Of a stretch of DNA of 64,000 nt, positions 49,211-63,432 are shown one piece after another. How positions within the stretch are numbered: position 1 is the first letter of the stretch; each line of letters begins with the position of its first letter. Source of the stretch: Colletes latitarsis (taxonomy: Eukaryota; Arthropoda; Insecta; Hymenoptera; Colletidae). Made by a program: the position numbers and the translations under genes. The stretch is from NCBI RefSeq assembly GCF_051014445.1, contig NC_135136.1:25004001-25068000 (forward strand). The letters are read 5' to 3'. The notes under the pieces were generated by a model, which was given only the letters and a program-made list of their open reading frames with translations, ran no database searches and was not told the DNA's origin.

Positions 49211-52200
49211 GTGTCAAACCCTAAAAAACCCAGGATCTGGCCAACAAGTATGCGAAGAAGTCACAATCATGAGCCCGATGCGGGCATAACCCAGACCTAA
49301 CCCAGACCTAACCGGTGTTATCCTCTAAAATATTGATCAGAACCACGTTTAATTGTCTGTTTCAGTGAGGTGTCACATTACTACATGATTCAAACCAGAG
49401 AAAACCAAGGAGCTGGCCAACAAGAACGCGGAAAAGGCAAAATCATGAGTCACATGCGGGCATAACCCAGACCTAACCCAGACCTAACCGGTGTTCCCGA
49501 CTAAAAAACTGACCGAATCCAGGTTTAATTGACTGTTACTGTGAGGTACCACATTACTAGGTGATTCAAACCCGAAAAAACCATGGATCTGGCCAACAAG
49601 TATGGAAGAAGGCAAAATCATGAGCCAGATGCGGGCATGACCCAGACCTAACCCAGACCTAACCGGTCTGATCCTCTAAAATATTGATGGAAACCAGTTC
49701 TAATTGTCAGTTTCAGTGTGGTACCACATTACAACGTGATTCAAGCCAGAGAAAAACCAGGATCTGGCCAACAAGAATGCGGAAAGGCAAAATCATGAGC
49801 CAGATGCGGGCATAACCCAGACCTAACCCAGACCTAACCGGTCTTATCCACTAAAATATTGATCGAAACCAAGTTTAATGGACTGTTTCAGTGTGGTACC
49901 ATGATTACTACGTGATTCATACCCGAAAAAACCCAGGATCTGACCAACAAGTGTGCGAAGAAGGCACAATCATGAGCCAGATGCGGGCATAACCCAGACC
50001 TAACCCAGAACTAACCCAGACCTAACCGGTCTTATCCTCTAATATATTGATCGAAACCAAGTTTAATGGACTGTTTCAGTGTGGTATCGTAATTACTATG
50101 TGATTCAAACCTGAAAAAACCCAGGATCTGAACAACAAGTATGCGAAGAAAGCAAAATCATGAGCCAGATGCGGGCATAACCCAGACCTAACCCAGACCT
50201 AACCGGTCTTATCCACTAAAATATTGATCGAAACCAAGTTTAATGGACTGTTTCAGTGTGGTACCATGATTACTACGTGATTCATACCCGAAAAAACCCA
50301 GGATCTGACCAACAAGTGTGCGGAGAAGGCAAAATCATGAGCCAGATGCGGGCACAACCCAGACCTAACCCAGACCTAATCGGTTTCATCCTCTAAAATA
50401 TTGACCGAAACCAGTTCTAATTGTCAGTTTCAGTGTGGTACCACATTACAACGTGATTCAAGCCAGAGAAAAACCAGGACCTGGCCAACAAGAATGCGGA
50501 AAGGCAAAATCATGAGCCAGATGCGGGCATAACCCAGACCTAACTGGCCTTATCCACTAAAATATTGATCGAAACCAAGTTTAATGGACTGTTTCAGTGT
50601 GGTACCATGATTACTACGTGATTCATACCCGAAAAAACCCAGGATCTGACCAACAAGTGTGCGAAGAAGGCAAAATCATGAGCCAGATGCGGGCATAACC
50701 CAGACCTAACCCAGAACTAACCCAGACCTAACCGGTCTTATCCTCTAATATATTGATCGAAACCAAGTTTAATGGACTGTTTCAGTGTGGTATCGTAATT
50801 ACTATGTGATTCAAACCTGAAAAAACCCAGGATCTGGCCAACAAGTATGCGAAGAAGGCAAAATCATGAGCCAGATGCGGGCATAACCCAGACCTAACCC
50901 AGACCTAACCGGTGTTATCCCCTAAAATGTGGATCGAAACCAGGTTTAATTGACTGTTTCAGTGTGGTACCACATTAGTACGTGATTCAAACGGGAAAAA
51001 ACTCATGATCTGGCCAACAAGTATGCGAAGAAGGCAAAATCATGAGCCAGATGCGGGCATAACCCAGACCTAACCCAGACCTAACCGGTCTTATCCTCTA
51101 AAATATTGATCGAAACCAGGTTTAATTGTCTGTTTCACTGTGGTACCACATCACTACGTGATTGATACCAGAGAAAACCAAGGATCCGGTCAACAAGAAT
51201 GCGGAAAAGGCAAAATCATGAGTCACATGCGGGCATAACCCAGACCTAACCCAGACCTAACCGGTGTTCCCGACTAAAAAACTGACCGAATCCAGGTTTA
51301 ATTGACTGTTACTGTGTGGTACCACATTACTAGGTGATTCAAACCCGAAAAAACCATGGATCTGGCCAACAAGTATGGAAGAAGGCAAAATCATGAGCCA
51401 GATGCGGGCATAACCCAGACCTAACCCAGACCTAACCGGCCTGATCCTCTAAAATATTGATGGAAACCAGTTCTAATTGTCAGTTTCAGTGTGGTACCAC
51501 ATTACTACGTGATTCAAGCCAGAGAAAAACCAGGATCTGGCCAACAAGAATGCGGAAAGGCAAAATCATGAGCCAGATGCGGGCATAACCCAGACCTAAC
51601 CCAGAACTAACCCAGACCTAACCGGTCTTATCCTCTAAAATATTGACCGAAACCAGGTTTAGTTGACTGTTTCAACGTGGTACCACATTACTACGTGATT
51701 GAAACCCTAAAAAACCCATGATCTGGCCAACAAGAATGCGGAAAAGGCAAAATCATGAGCCAGATGCGGGCATAACCCAGACCTAACCCAGACCTAACCG
51801 GTTTTTATCCTTCTCTAATATTGATCGAAACCAGGTTTAATTGTCTGTTCCAGTGTGGCTCCACATTACTACGTGATTCAAACTAGAGAAAACCAAGGAT
51901 CTGCCCAACAAGATTGCGAAGAAGGCAAAATCGTGAGCCTGATGCGGGCATAACCCAGACCTAACCCAGACCTAACCGTTTTTATCCTCTAAAATATTGA
52001 CCGAAACCAGGTTTAATTGACTGTTTCAACGTGGTACCACATTACTACGTGATTCAAACCCTAAAAAACCCATGATCTGGCCAACAAGAATGCGGAAAAG
52101 GCAAAATCATGAGCCAGATGCGGGCATAACCCAGACCTAACCCAGACCTACCCGGTGTTATCCCCTAAAATGTGGATCGAAACCAGGTTTAATTGGCTGT

Positions 52201-52544
52201 TTCAGTGTGGTACCACATTAGTACGTGATTCAAACCCGAAAAAACTCAGGATCTTGCCAACAAGAATGCGGAAAGGCAATATCTTGAGCCAGATGCGGGC
52301 ATAACCCAGACCTATCCCAGACCTAACCGGTTTTTATCCTTCTCTAATATTGATCGAAACCAGGTTTAATTGTCTGTTCCTGTGTGGCTCCACTTTACTA
52401 CGTGATTGAAACCAGAGAAAACCAAGGATCTGGCCAAGAAGAATGCGGAAACGGCAAAATCATGTGGCAGATGGGGGCATAACCCAGACCTAACCCAGAC
52501 CTAACCGGTGTTATCCTCTAAAATATTGATCAGAACCACGTTTA

Positions 52545-55065
52545 ATTGTCTGTTTCAGTGTGGTACCACATTACTACGTGATTCAAACCCGAAAAAAACC
52601 CAGGATCTGACCAACAAGTATGCGAAGAAGGCAAAATCATGAGCCAGATGCGGGCATAACCCAGACCTAATCCAGACCTAATCGGTTTCATCCTCTAAAA
52701 TATTGATCGAAACCAGGTTTAATTGTCTGTTACAGTGTGGCTCCACATTACTACGTGATTCAAACTAGAGAAAACCAAGGATCTGCCCAACAAGATTGCG
52801 AAGAAGGCAAAATCATGAGCCTGATGCGGGCATAACCCAGACCTAACCCAGACCTAACCGTTTTTATCCTCTAAAATATTGATCGAAACCAGGTTTAATT
52901 GACTGTTTCAACGTGGTACCACATTACTACGTGATTCAAACCCTAAAAAACCCATGATCTGGCCAACAAGAATGCGGAGAAGGCAAAATCATGAGCCAGA
53001 TGCGGGCATAACCCAGCCCTAACCCAGACCTACCCGGTGTTATCCCCTAAAATGTGGATCGAAACCAGGTTTAATTGACTGTTTCAGTGTGGTACCACAT
53101 TAGTACGTGATTCAAACCCGAAAAAACTCAGGATCTGGCCAACAAGAATGCGGAAAGGCAAAATCTTGAGCCAGATGCGGGCATAACCCAGACCTATCCC
53201 AGACCTTACCGGTTTTTATCCTTCTCTAATATTGATCGAAACCAGGTTTAATTGTCTGTTCCAGTGTGGCTCCACATTACTACATGATTGAAACCAGAGA
53301 AAACCAAGGATCTGGCCAAGGAGAATGCGGAAACGGCAAAATCATGAGCCAGATGGGGGCATAACCCAGACCTAACCCAGACCTAACCGGTGTTATCCTC
53401 TAAAATATTGATCAGAACCACGTTTAATTGTCTGTTTCAGTGAGGTGTCACATTACTACATGATTCAAACCAGAGAAAACCAAGGATCTGGCCAACAAGA
53501 ATGCGGAAAATGCAAAATCATGAGCCAGATGGGGGCATAACCCAGACCAAATCCTGACGTAACCGGTGTTATCCTCTAAAATATTGATCGGAACCACGTT
53601 TAATTGTCTGTTTCAGTGAGGTGTCACTTTACTACGTGTGTCAAACCCTAAAAAACTCAGGATTTGGCCAACAAGTATGCGAAGAAGGCACAATCATGAG
53701 CCCGATGCGGGCATAACCCAGACCTAACCCAGACCTAACCGGTCTTATCCTCTAAAATATTGATCGAAACCAAGTTTAATGGACTGTTTCAGTGTGGTTC
53801 CGTAATTACTACGTGATTCAAACCCGAAAAAACCCAGGATCTGACCAACAAGTATGCGAAGAAGGCAAAATCATGAGCCAGATGCGGGCATAACCCAGAC
53901 CTAACCCAGACCTAATCGGTTTCATCCTCTAAAATATTGATCGAAACCAGGTTTAATTGTCTGTTTCAGTGTGGTACCACATTACTACGTGATTCAAACC
54001 CGAAAAAAACCCAGGATCTGACCAACAAGTATGCGAAGAAGGCAAAATCATGAGCCAGATGCGGGCATAACCCAGACCTAATCCAGACCTAATCGGTTTC
54101 ATCCTCTAAAATATTGATCGAAACCAGGTTTAATTGTCTGTTACAGTGTGGCTCCACATTACTACGTGATTCAAACTAGAGAAAACCAAGGATCTGCCCA
54201 ACAAGATTGCGAAGAAGGCAAAATCATGAGCCTGATGCGGGCATAACCCAGACCTAACCCAGACCTAACCGTTTTTATCCTCTAAAATATTGATCGAAAC
54301 CAGGTTTAATTGACTGTTTCAACGTGGTACCCCATTACTACGTGATTCAAACCCAAAAAACCCATGATCTGGCCAACAAGAATGCGGAAAAGGCAATATC
54401 ATGAGCCAGATGCGGGCATAACCCAGACCTAACCCAGACCTACCCGGTGTTATCCCCTAAAATGTGGATCGAAACCAGGTTTAATTGACTGTTTCAGTGT
54501 GGTACCACATTAGTACGTGATTCAAACCCGAAAAAACTCAGGATCTGGCCAACAAGAATGCGGAAAGGCAAAATCTTGAGCCAGATGCGGGCATAACCCA
54601 GACCTATCCCAGACCTTACCGGTTTTTATCCTTCTCTAATATTGATCGAAACCAGGTTTAATTGTCTGTTCCAGTGTGGCTCCACATTACTACATGATTG
54701 AAACCAGAGAAAACCAAGGATCTGGCCAAGGAGAATGCGGAAACGGCAAAATCATGAGCCAGATGGGGGCATAACCCAGACCTAACCCAGACCTAACCGG
54801 TGTTATCCTCTAAAATATTGATCAGAACCACGTTTAATTGTCTGTTTCAGTGAGGTGTCACATTACTACATGATTCAAACCAGAGAAAACCAAGGATCTG
54901 GCCAACAAGAATGCGGAAAAGGCAAAATCATGAGCCAGATGGGGGCATAACCCAGACCAAATCCTGACGTAACCGGTGTTATCCTCTAAAATATTGATCG
55001 GAACCACGTTTAATTGTCTGTTTCAGTGAGGTGTCACATTACTACGTGTGTCAATCCCTAAAAAA
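52545..55065. repeat. Duplication of a 1410-bp block (8 monomers)
   Basis: 52545-53650 and 53955-55065 share rare variants in the same order: CGAAAAAAACCC (seven A), GATCTGCCCAACAAGATTGCG (52780 and 54191), AAATCTTGAG (53161 and 54571) and CAAATCCTGACG. The offset is 1410-1411 bp with a few substitutions. Confidence 0.75.
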
Positions 55066-56572
55066 CTCAGGATCTGGCCAACAAGTATGCGAAGAAGGCA
55101 AAATCATGAGCCAGATGCGGGCATAACCCAGACCTAACCCAGACCTAACCGGTCTTGTCCTCTAAAATATTGATCGAAACCAGGTTTAATTGTCTGTTTC
55201 ACTGTGGTACCACATCACTACGTGATTGATACCAGAGAAAACCAAGGATCCGGTCAACAAGAATGCGGAAAAGGCAAAATCATGAGTCACATGCGGGCAT
55301 AACCCAGACCTAACCCAGACCTAACCGGTGTTCCCGACTAAAAAACTGACCGAATCCAGGTTTAATTGACTGTTACTGTGTGGTACCACATTACTAGGTG
55401 ATTCAAACCCGAAAAAACCATGGATCTGGCCAACAAGTATGGAAGAAGGCAAAATCATGAGCCAGATGCGGGCATAACCCAGACCTAACCCAGACCTAAC
55501 CGGCCTGATCCTCTAAAATATTGATGGAAACCAGTTCTAATTGTCAGTTTCAGTGTGCTACCACATTACTACGTGATTCAAGCCAGAGAAAAACCAGGAT
55601 CTGGCCAACAAGAATGCGGAAAGGCAAAATCATGAGCCAGATGCGAGCATAACCCAGACCTAACCCAGACCTAACCGGTCTTATCCACTAAAATATTGAT
55701 CGAAACCAAGTTTAATGGACTGTTTCAGTGTGGTACCATCATTACTACGTGATTCATACCCGAAAAAAACCAGGATCTGACCAACAAGTGTGCGAAGAAG
55801 GCACAATCATGAGCCAGATGCGGGCATAACCCAGACCTAACCCAGAACTAACCCAGACCTAACCGGTCTTATCCTCTAATATATTGATCGATACCAAGTT
55901 TAATGGACTGTTTCAGTGTGGTATCGTAATTACTATGTGATTCAAACCTGAAAAAACCCAGGATCTGAACAACAAGTATGCGAAGAAAGCAAAATCATGA
56001 GCCAGATGCGGGCATAACCCAGACCTAACCCAGACCTAACCGGTCTTATCCACTAAAATATTGATCGAAACCAAGTTTAATGGACTGTTTCAGTGTGGTA
56101 CCATGATTACTACGTGATTCATACCCGAAAAAACCCAGGATCTGACCAACAAGTGTGCGAAGAAGGCAAAATCATGAGCCAGATGCGGGCATAACCCAGA
56201 CCTAACCCAGACCTAATCGGTTTCATCCTCTAAAATATTGACCGAAACCAGGTTTAATTGTCTGCTTCAGTGTGGTACCACATTACTACGAGATTGAAAC
56301 CAGAGAAAACCAAGGATCTGGCCAACAAGAATGCGGAAAAGGCAAAATCATGAGCCAGATGGGGGCATAACCCAGACCTAACCCAGACCTAACCGGTGTT
56401 ATCCTCTAAAATATTGATCAGAACCACGTTTAACTGTCTGCTTCAGTGAGGTGTCACATTACTACATGATTCAAACCAGAGAAAACCAAGGATCTGGCCA
56501 ACAAGAATGCGGAAAAGGCAAAATCATGAGTCAGAAGGGGGCATAACCCAGACCAAACCCAGACGTAACCGG

Positions 56573-56880
56573 TGTTATCCTCTAAAATATTGATCGGAAC
56601 CACGTTTAATTGTCTGTTTCAGTGAGGTGTCACATTACTACATGATTCAAACCAGAGAAAACCAAGGATCTGGCCAACAAGAATGCGGAAAAGGCAAAAT
56701 TATGAGCCAGATGTGGGCATAACCCAGACCTAACCCAGACCTAACCGGTGCTCCCGACTAAAAAACTGACCGAATCCAGGTTTAATTGACTGTTACTGTG
56801 TGGTACCACATTACTACGTGATTCAAACCCGAAAAAACCATGGATCTGGCCAACAAGTATGCGGAAAAGGCAAAATCATG
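56573..56880. repeat. Unoccupied paralogue of the retrotransposon insertion site
   Basis: This monomer pair matches both flanks of the element. 56573-56730 is identical by eye to 38240-38397, including the rare AAAATTATGAGCC and CAGATGTGGGC variants. From 56731 it continues as the element's other flank does from 45425, differing only at GTGCTCCC versus GTGTTCCC until about 56864. The insertion point corresponds to 56730/56731, and the 16-bp target occurs once, at 56715-56730. Confidence 0.85.
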
Positions 56881-57969
56881 AGCCAGATGCGGGCATAACC
56901 CAGACCTAACCTTGACCTAACCGGCCTGATCCTCTAAAATATTGATGGAAACCAGTTCTAATTGTCAGTTTCAGTGTGGTACCACATTACTACGTGATTC
57001 AAGCCAGAGAAAAACCAGGATCTGGCCAACAAGAATGCGGAAAGGCAAAATCATGAGCCAGATGCGGGCATAACCCAGAACTAACCCAGACCTAACCGTT
57101 TTTATCCTCTAAAATATTGATCGAGACCAGGTGTAATTGATTGTTTCAACGTGGTAACACATTACTACGTGATTCAAACCCTAAAAAACCCAGGATCTGG
57201 CCAACAAGTATGCGAAGAAGGCAAAATCATGAGCCAGATGCGGGCATAACCCAGACCTAACCCAGACCTAACCGGTGTTATCCTCTGAAATATTGATCGT
57301 AACCAGGTTTAATTGACTGTTTCAACGTGGTACTACATTACTACGTGATTCAAACCCTAAAAAACCCAGGATCTGGCCAACAAGTATGCGAAGAAAGCAA
57401 TATCATGAGCCAGATGCGGGCATAACCCAGACCTAACCCAGATGTAACCGGTGTTATCCACTAAAATATTGATCGAAACGACGTTTAATTGTCTGTTTCA
57501 GTGAGGTGTCACATTACTACATGATTCAAACCAGAGAAAACCAAGGATCTGGCCAACAAGAATGCGGAAAATGCAAAATCGGGAGCCAGATGGGGGCGTA
57601 ACCCAGACCTAACCCAGACCTAACCGGTGTTATCCTCTAAAATGTTGATCGAAACCAGGTTTAATTGTCTGTTACTGTGTGGTACTACATTACTACGTGA
57701 TTCAAACCCGAAAAAACCCAGGATCTGAACAACAAGTATGCGAAGAAAGCAAAATCATGAGCCAGATGCGGGCATAACCCAGACCTATCCCAGACCTAAT
57801 CGGTTGCATCCTCTAAAATATTGATCAAAATCAGGTTTAATTGTCTGTTTCAGTGTGGTACCACATTACTACGAGATTGAAACCAGAGAAAACCAAGGAT
57901 CTGGCCAACAAAAATGCGGAAAAGGCAAAATCATGAGCCAGATGGGGGCATAACCCAGACCTAACCCAG

Positions 57970-60900
57970 ACCTAATCGGTTTTTATCCTTCTCTAATATT
58001 GATCGAAACCAGGTTTAATTGTCTGTTCCAGTGTGGCTCCACATTACTACGTGATTCAAACTAGAGAAAACCAAGGATCTGAGCAACAAGTATGCGAAGA
58101 AGGCAAAATCATGAGCCAGATGCGGGCATAACCCAGACCTAACCCAGACCTAATCGGTTGCATCCTCTAAAATATTGATCGAAATCAGGTTTAATTGGCT
58201 GTTTCAGTGTGGTACCACATTACTACGAGATTGAAACCAGTGAAAACCAAGGATCTGGCCAACAAGAATGCGGAAAAGACAAAATCATGAGCCAGAAGTG
58301 GGCATAACCCAGACCTAACCCAGACCTAACCGGTCTTATCCTCTAAGATATTGATGGAAACCAGGTCTAATTGTCAGTTTCAGTGTGGTACCACATTACT
58401 ACGTGATTCAAGCCAGAGAAAAACCAGGATCTGGCCAACAAGAATGCGGAAAGGCAAAATCTTGAGCCAGATGCGGGCATAACCCAGACCTAACCCAGAC
58501 CTAACCGGTTTTTATCCTTCTCTAATATTGATCGAAACCAGGTTTAATTGTCTGTTCCAGTGTGGCTCCACATTACTACGTGATTCAAACTAGAGAAAAC
58601 CAAGGATCTGAGCAACAAGTATGCGAAGAAGGCAAAATCATGAGCCAGATGGTGGCATAACCCAGACCTAACCCAGACCTAACCGGTGTTATCCCCTAAA
58701 ATGTGGATCGCAACCAGGTTTAATTGACTGTTTCAGTGTGGTACCACATTAGTACGTGATTCAAACCCGAAAAGCTCAGGATCTGGCCAACAAGTATGCG
58801 AAGAAGGCAAAATCATGAGCCAGATGCGGGCATAACCCAGAGCTAACCCAGATCTAACCGGTCTTATCCTGTAAAGTATTGATGGAAACGAGGTCTAATT
58901 GTCAGTTTCACTGTCGTACCACATTACTACGTGATTCAAGCCAGAGAAAAACCAGGATCTGGCCAACTAGTATGCGGAAAAGGCAAAATCATGAGCCAGA
59001 TGGGGGCAAACCCAGACCAAATCCAGACGTAACCGGTGTTATCCTCTAAAATATTGATCGGAACCACGTTTAATTGTCTGTTTCAGTGAGGTGTCACATT
59101 ACTACATGAATCAAACCAGAGAAAACCAAGGATCTGGCCAACAAGAATGCGGAAAAGGCAAAATCATGAGCCAGATGCGGGCATAACCCAGACCTAACCC
59201 AGACCTAACCGGTGTTATCCTCTAAAATATTGATCGAAACCAGGTCTAACTGTCTGTTTCATTGTGGTACCACATTACTACGTGATTGAAACCAGAGAAA
59301 ACCAAGGATCTGGCCAACAAGAATGCGGAAAAGGCAAAATCATGAGCCAGATGCGGGCATAACCCAGACCTAACCCAGACCTAACCGGTGTTATCCTCTA
59401 AAATATTGATCGAAACCAGGTCTAACTGTCTGTTTCATTGTGGTACCACATTACTACGTGATTGAAACCAGAGAAAACCAAGGATCTGGCCAACAAGAAT
59501 GCGAAGAAGGCAAAATCATGAGCCAGAGGGGTGCATAACCCAGACCTAACCCAGACCAAACCGGTCTTATCCTCTAAAATATTGATGGAAACCAGGTCTA
59601 ATTGTCAGTTTCAGTGTGGTACCACATTACTACGTGATTCAAGCCAGAGAAAAACCAGGATCTGGCCAACAAGAATGCGGAAAGGCAAAATCTTGAGCCA
59701 GATGCGGGCATAACCCAGACCTAACCCAGACCTAACCGGTTTTTATCCTTCTCTAATATTGATCGAAACCAGGTTTAATTGTCTGTTCTAGTGTGGCTCC
59801 ACATTACTACGTGATTCAAACTAGAGAAAACCAAGGATCTGGCCAACAAGTATGCGAAGAAGGCAAAATCATGAGCCAGATGCGGGCATAACCCAGATCT
59901 AACCCAGACCTAACCGGTCTTATCCTCTAAAATATTGATGGAAACCAGCTCTAATTGTCAGTTTCAGTGTGGTACCACATTACTACGTGATTGAAGCCAG
60001 AGAAAAACCAGGATCTGGCCTTCAAGAATGCGGAAAGGCAAAATCTTGAGCCAGATGCTGGCATAACCCAGACCTAACCCAGACCTGACCGGTTTTTATC
60101 CTTCTCTAATATTGATCGAAACCAGGTTTAATTGTCTGTTCCAGTGTGGCTCCACATTACTACGTGATTCAAACTAGAGAAAACCAAGGATCTGGCCAAC
60201 AAGTATGCGAAGAAGGCAAAATCAGGAGCCAGATGCGGGCATAACCCAGACCTAACCCAGACCTAATCGGTTGCATCCTCTAAAATATTGATCGAAATCA
60301 GGTTTAATTGTCTGTTTCAGTGTGGTACCACATTACTACGAGATTGAAACCAGAGAAAACCAAGGATCTGGCCAACAAGAATGCGGAAAAGACAAAATCA
60401 TGAGCCAGAAGTGGGCATAACCCAGACCTAACCCAGACCTAACCGGTCTTATCCTCTAAGATATTGATGGAAACCAGGTCTAATTGTCAGTTTCAGTGTG
60501 GTACCACATTACTACGTGATTCAAGCCAGAGAAAAACCAGGATCTGGCCAACAAGAATGCGGAAAGGCAAAATCTTGAGCCAGATGCGGGCATAACCCAG
60601 ACCTAACCCAGACCTAACCGGTTTTTATCCTTCTCTAATATTGATCGAAACCAGGTTTAATTGTCTGTTCCAGTGTGGCTCCACATTACTACGTGATTCA
60701 AACTAGAGAAAACCAAGGATCTGAGCAACAAGTATGCGAAGAAGGCAAAATCATGAGCCAGATGGGGGCATAACCCAGACCTAACCCAGACCTAACCGGT
60801 GTTATCCCCTAAAATGTGGATCGCAACCAGGTTTAATTGACTGTTTCAGTGTGGTACCACATTAGTACGTGATTCAAACCCGAAAAGCTCAGGATCTGGC

Positions 60901-63432
60901 CAACAAGTATGCGAAGAAGGCAAAATCATGAGCCAGATGCGGGCATAACCCAGAGCTAACCCAGATCTAACCGGTCTTATCCTGTAAAGTATTGATGGAA
61001 ACGAGGTCTAATTGTCAGTTTCACTGTCGTACCACATTACTACGTGATTCAAGCCAGAGAAAAACCAGGATCTGGCCAACTAGTATGCGGAAAAGGCAAA
61101 ATCATGAGCCAGATGGGGGCAAACCCAGACCAAATCCAGACGTAACCGGTGTTATCCTCTAAAATATTGATCGGAACCACGTTTAATTGTCTGTTTCAGT
61201 GAGGTGTCACATTACTACATGAATCAAACCAGAGAAAACCAAGGATCTGGCCAACAAGAATGCGGAAAAGGCAAAATCATGAGCCAGATGCGGGCATAAC
61301 CCAGACCTAACCCAGACCTAACCGGTGTTATCCTCTAAAATATTGATCGAAACCAGGTCTAACTGTCTGTTTCATTGTGGTACCACATTACTACGTGATT
61401 GAAACCAGAGAAAACCAAGGATCTGGCCAACAAGAATGCGGAAAAGGCAAAATCATGAGCCAGATGCGGGCATAACCCAGACCTAACCCAGACCTAACCG
61501 GTGTTATCCTCTAAAATATTGATCGAAACCAGGTCTAACTGTCTGTTTCATTGTGGTACCACATTACTACGTGATTGAAACCAGAGAAAACCAAGGATCT
61601 GGCCAACAAGAATGCGAAGAAGGCAAAATCATGAGCCAGAGGGGTGCATAACCCAGACCTAACCCAGACCAAACCGGTCTTATCCTCTAAAATATTGATG
61701 GAAACCAGGTCTAATTGTCAGTTTCAGTGTGGTACCACATTACTACGTGATTCAAGCCAGAGAAAAACCAGGATCTGGCCAACAAGAATGCGGAAAGGCA
61801 AAATCTTGAGCCAGATGCGGGCATAACCCAGACCTAACCCAGACCTAACCGGTTTTTATCCTTCTCTAATATTGATCGAAACCAGGTTTAATTGTCTGTT
61901 CTAGTGTGGCTCCACATTACTACGTGATTCAAACTAGAGAAAACCAAGGATCTGGCCAACAAGTATGCGAAGAAGGCAAAATCATGAGCCAGATGCGGGC
62001 ATAACCCAGATCTAACCCAGACCTAACCGGTCTTATCCTCTAAAATATTGATGGAAACCAGCTCTAATTGTCAGTTTCAGTGTGGTACCACATTACTACG
62101 TGATTGAAGCCAGAGAAAAACCAGGATCTGGCCTTCAAGAATGCGGAAAGGCAAAATCTTGAGCCAGATGCTGGCATAACCCAGACCTAACCCAGACCTG
62201 ACCGGTTTTTATCCTTCTCTAATATTGATCGAAACCAGGTTTAATTGTCTGTTCCAGTGTGGCTCCACATTACTACGTGATTCAAACTAGAGAAAACCAA
62301 GGATCTGGCCAAAAAGTATGCGAAGAAGGCAAAATCAGGAGCCAGATGCGGGCATAACCCAGACCTAACCCAGACCTAATCGGTTGCATCCTCTAAAATA
62401 TTGATCGAAATCAGGTTTAATTGTCTGTTTCAGTGTGGTACCACATTACTACGAGATTGAAACCAGAGAAAACCAAGGATCTGGCCAACAAGAATGCGGA
62501 AAAGACAAAATCATGAGCCAGAAGTGGGCATAACCCAGACCTAACCCAGACCTAACCGGTCTTATCCTCTAAGATATTGATGGAAACCAGGTCTAATTGT
62601 CAGTTTCAGTGTGGTACCACATTACTACGTGATTCAAGCCAGAGAAAAACCAGGATCTGGCCAACAAGAATGCGGAAAGGCAAAATCTTGAGCCAGATGC
62701 GGGCATAACCCAGACCTAACCCAGACCTAACCGGTTTTTATCCTTCTCTAATATTGATCGAAACCAGGTTTAATTGTCTGTTCCAGTGTGGCTCCACATT
62801 ACTACGTGATTCAAACTAGAGAAAACCAAGGATCTGAGCAACAAGTATGCGAAGAAGGCAAAATCATGAGCCAGATGGGGGCATAACCCAGACCTAACCC
62901 AGACCTAACCGGTGTTATCCCCTAAAATGTGGATCGCAACCAGGTTTAATTGACTGTTTCAGTGTGGTACCACATTAGTACGTGATTCAAACCCGAAAAG
63001 CTCAGGATCTGGCCAACAAGTATGCGAAGAAGGCAAAATCATGAGCCAGATGCGGGCATAACCCAGAGCTAGCCCAGATCTAACCGGTCTTATCCTGTAA
63101 AGTATTGATGGAAACGAGGTCTAATTGTCAGTTTCACTGTCGTACCACATTACTACGTGATTCAAGCCAGAGAAAAACCAGGATCTGGCCAACTAGTATG
63201 CGGAAAAGGCAAAATCATGAGCCAGATGGGGGCAAACCCAGACCAAATCCAGACGTAACCGGTGTTATCCTCTAAAATATTGATCGGAACCACGTTTAAT
63301 TGTCTGTTTCAGTGAGGTGTCACATTACTACATGAATCAAACCAGAGAAAACCAAGGATCTGGCCAACAAGAATGCGGAAAAGGCAAAATCATGAGCCAG
63401 ATGCGGGCATAACCCAGACCTAACCCAGACCT
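57970..63432. repeat. Higher-order repeat, 2113-bp unit (12 monomers), ~2.6 copies
   Basis: The markers GTCTTATCCTGTAAAG (58861, 60974, 63087) and GGTCTTATCCTCTAAGATA (58332, 60445, 62558) recur exactly 2113 bp apart. The copies are nearly identical, which points to very recent amplification. Short reading frames at 59531-59713 and 61644-61826 are the same satellite frame one unit apart and are not genes. The third copy stops matching near 63432. Confidence 0.88.

Larger units (their letters stand above)
49211..57969. repeat. Mixed satellite domain right of the retrotransposon
   Basis: Monomers of several types without one dominant higher-order period. 49230-49620 repeats the sequence at about 37600-38050, and 55670-56600 repeats blocks from about 32.9 and 35.2 kb. 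Two monomers near 51800 and 52330 carry the TTTTTATCCTTCTCTAATATTG variant, which becomes common further right. No gene is visible. Confidence 0.85.

Noticed and set aside
59531..59713. 60-codon reading frame, repeated at 61644-61826
   Set aside because: Identical because both lie in the 2113-bp higher-order repeat; the sequence is ordinary satellite with no start context or recognisable domain.
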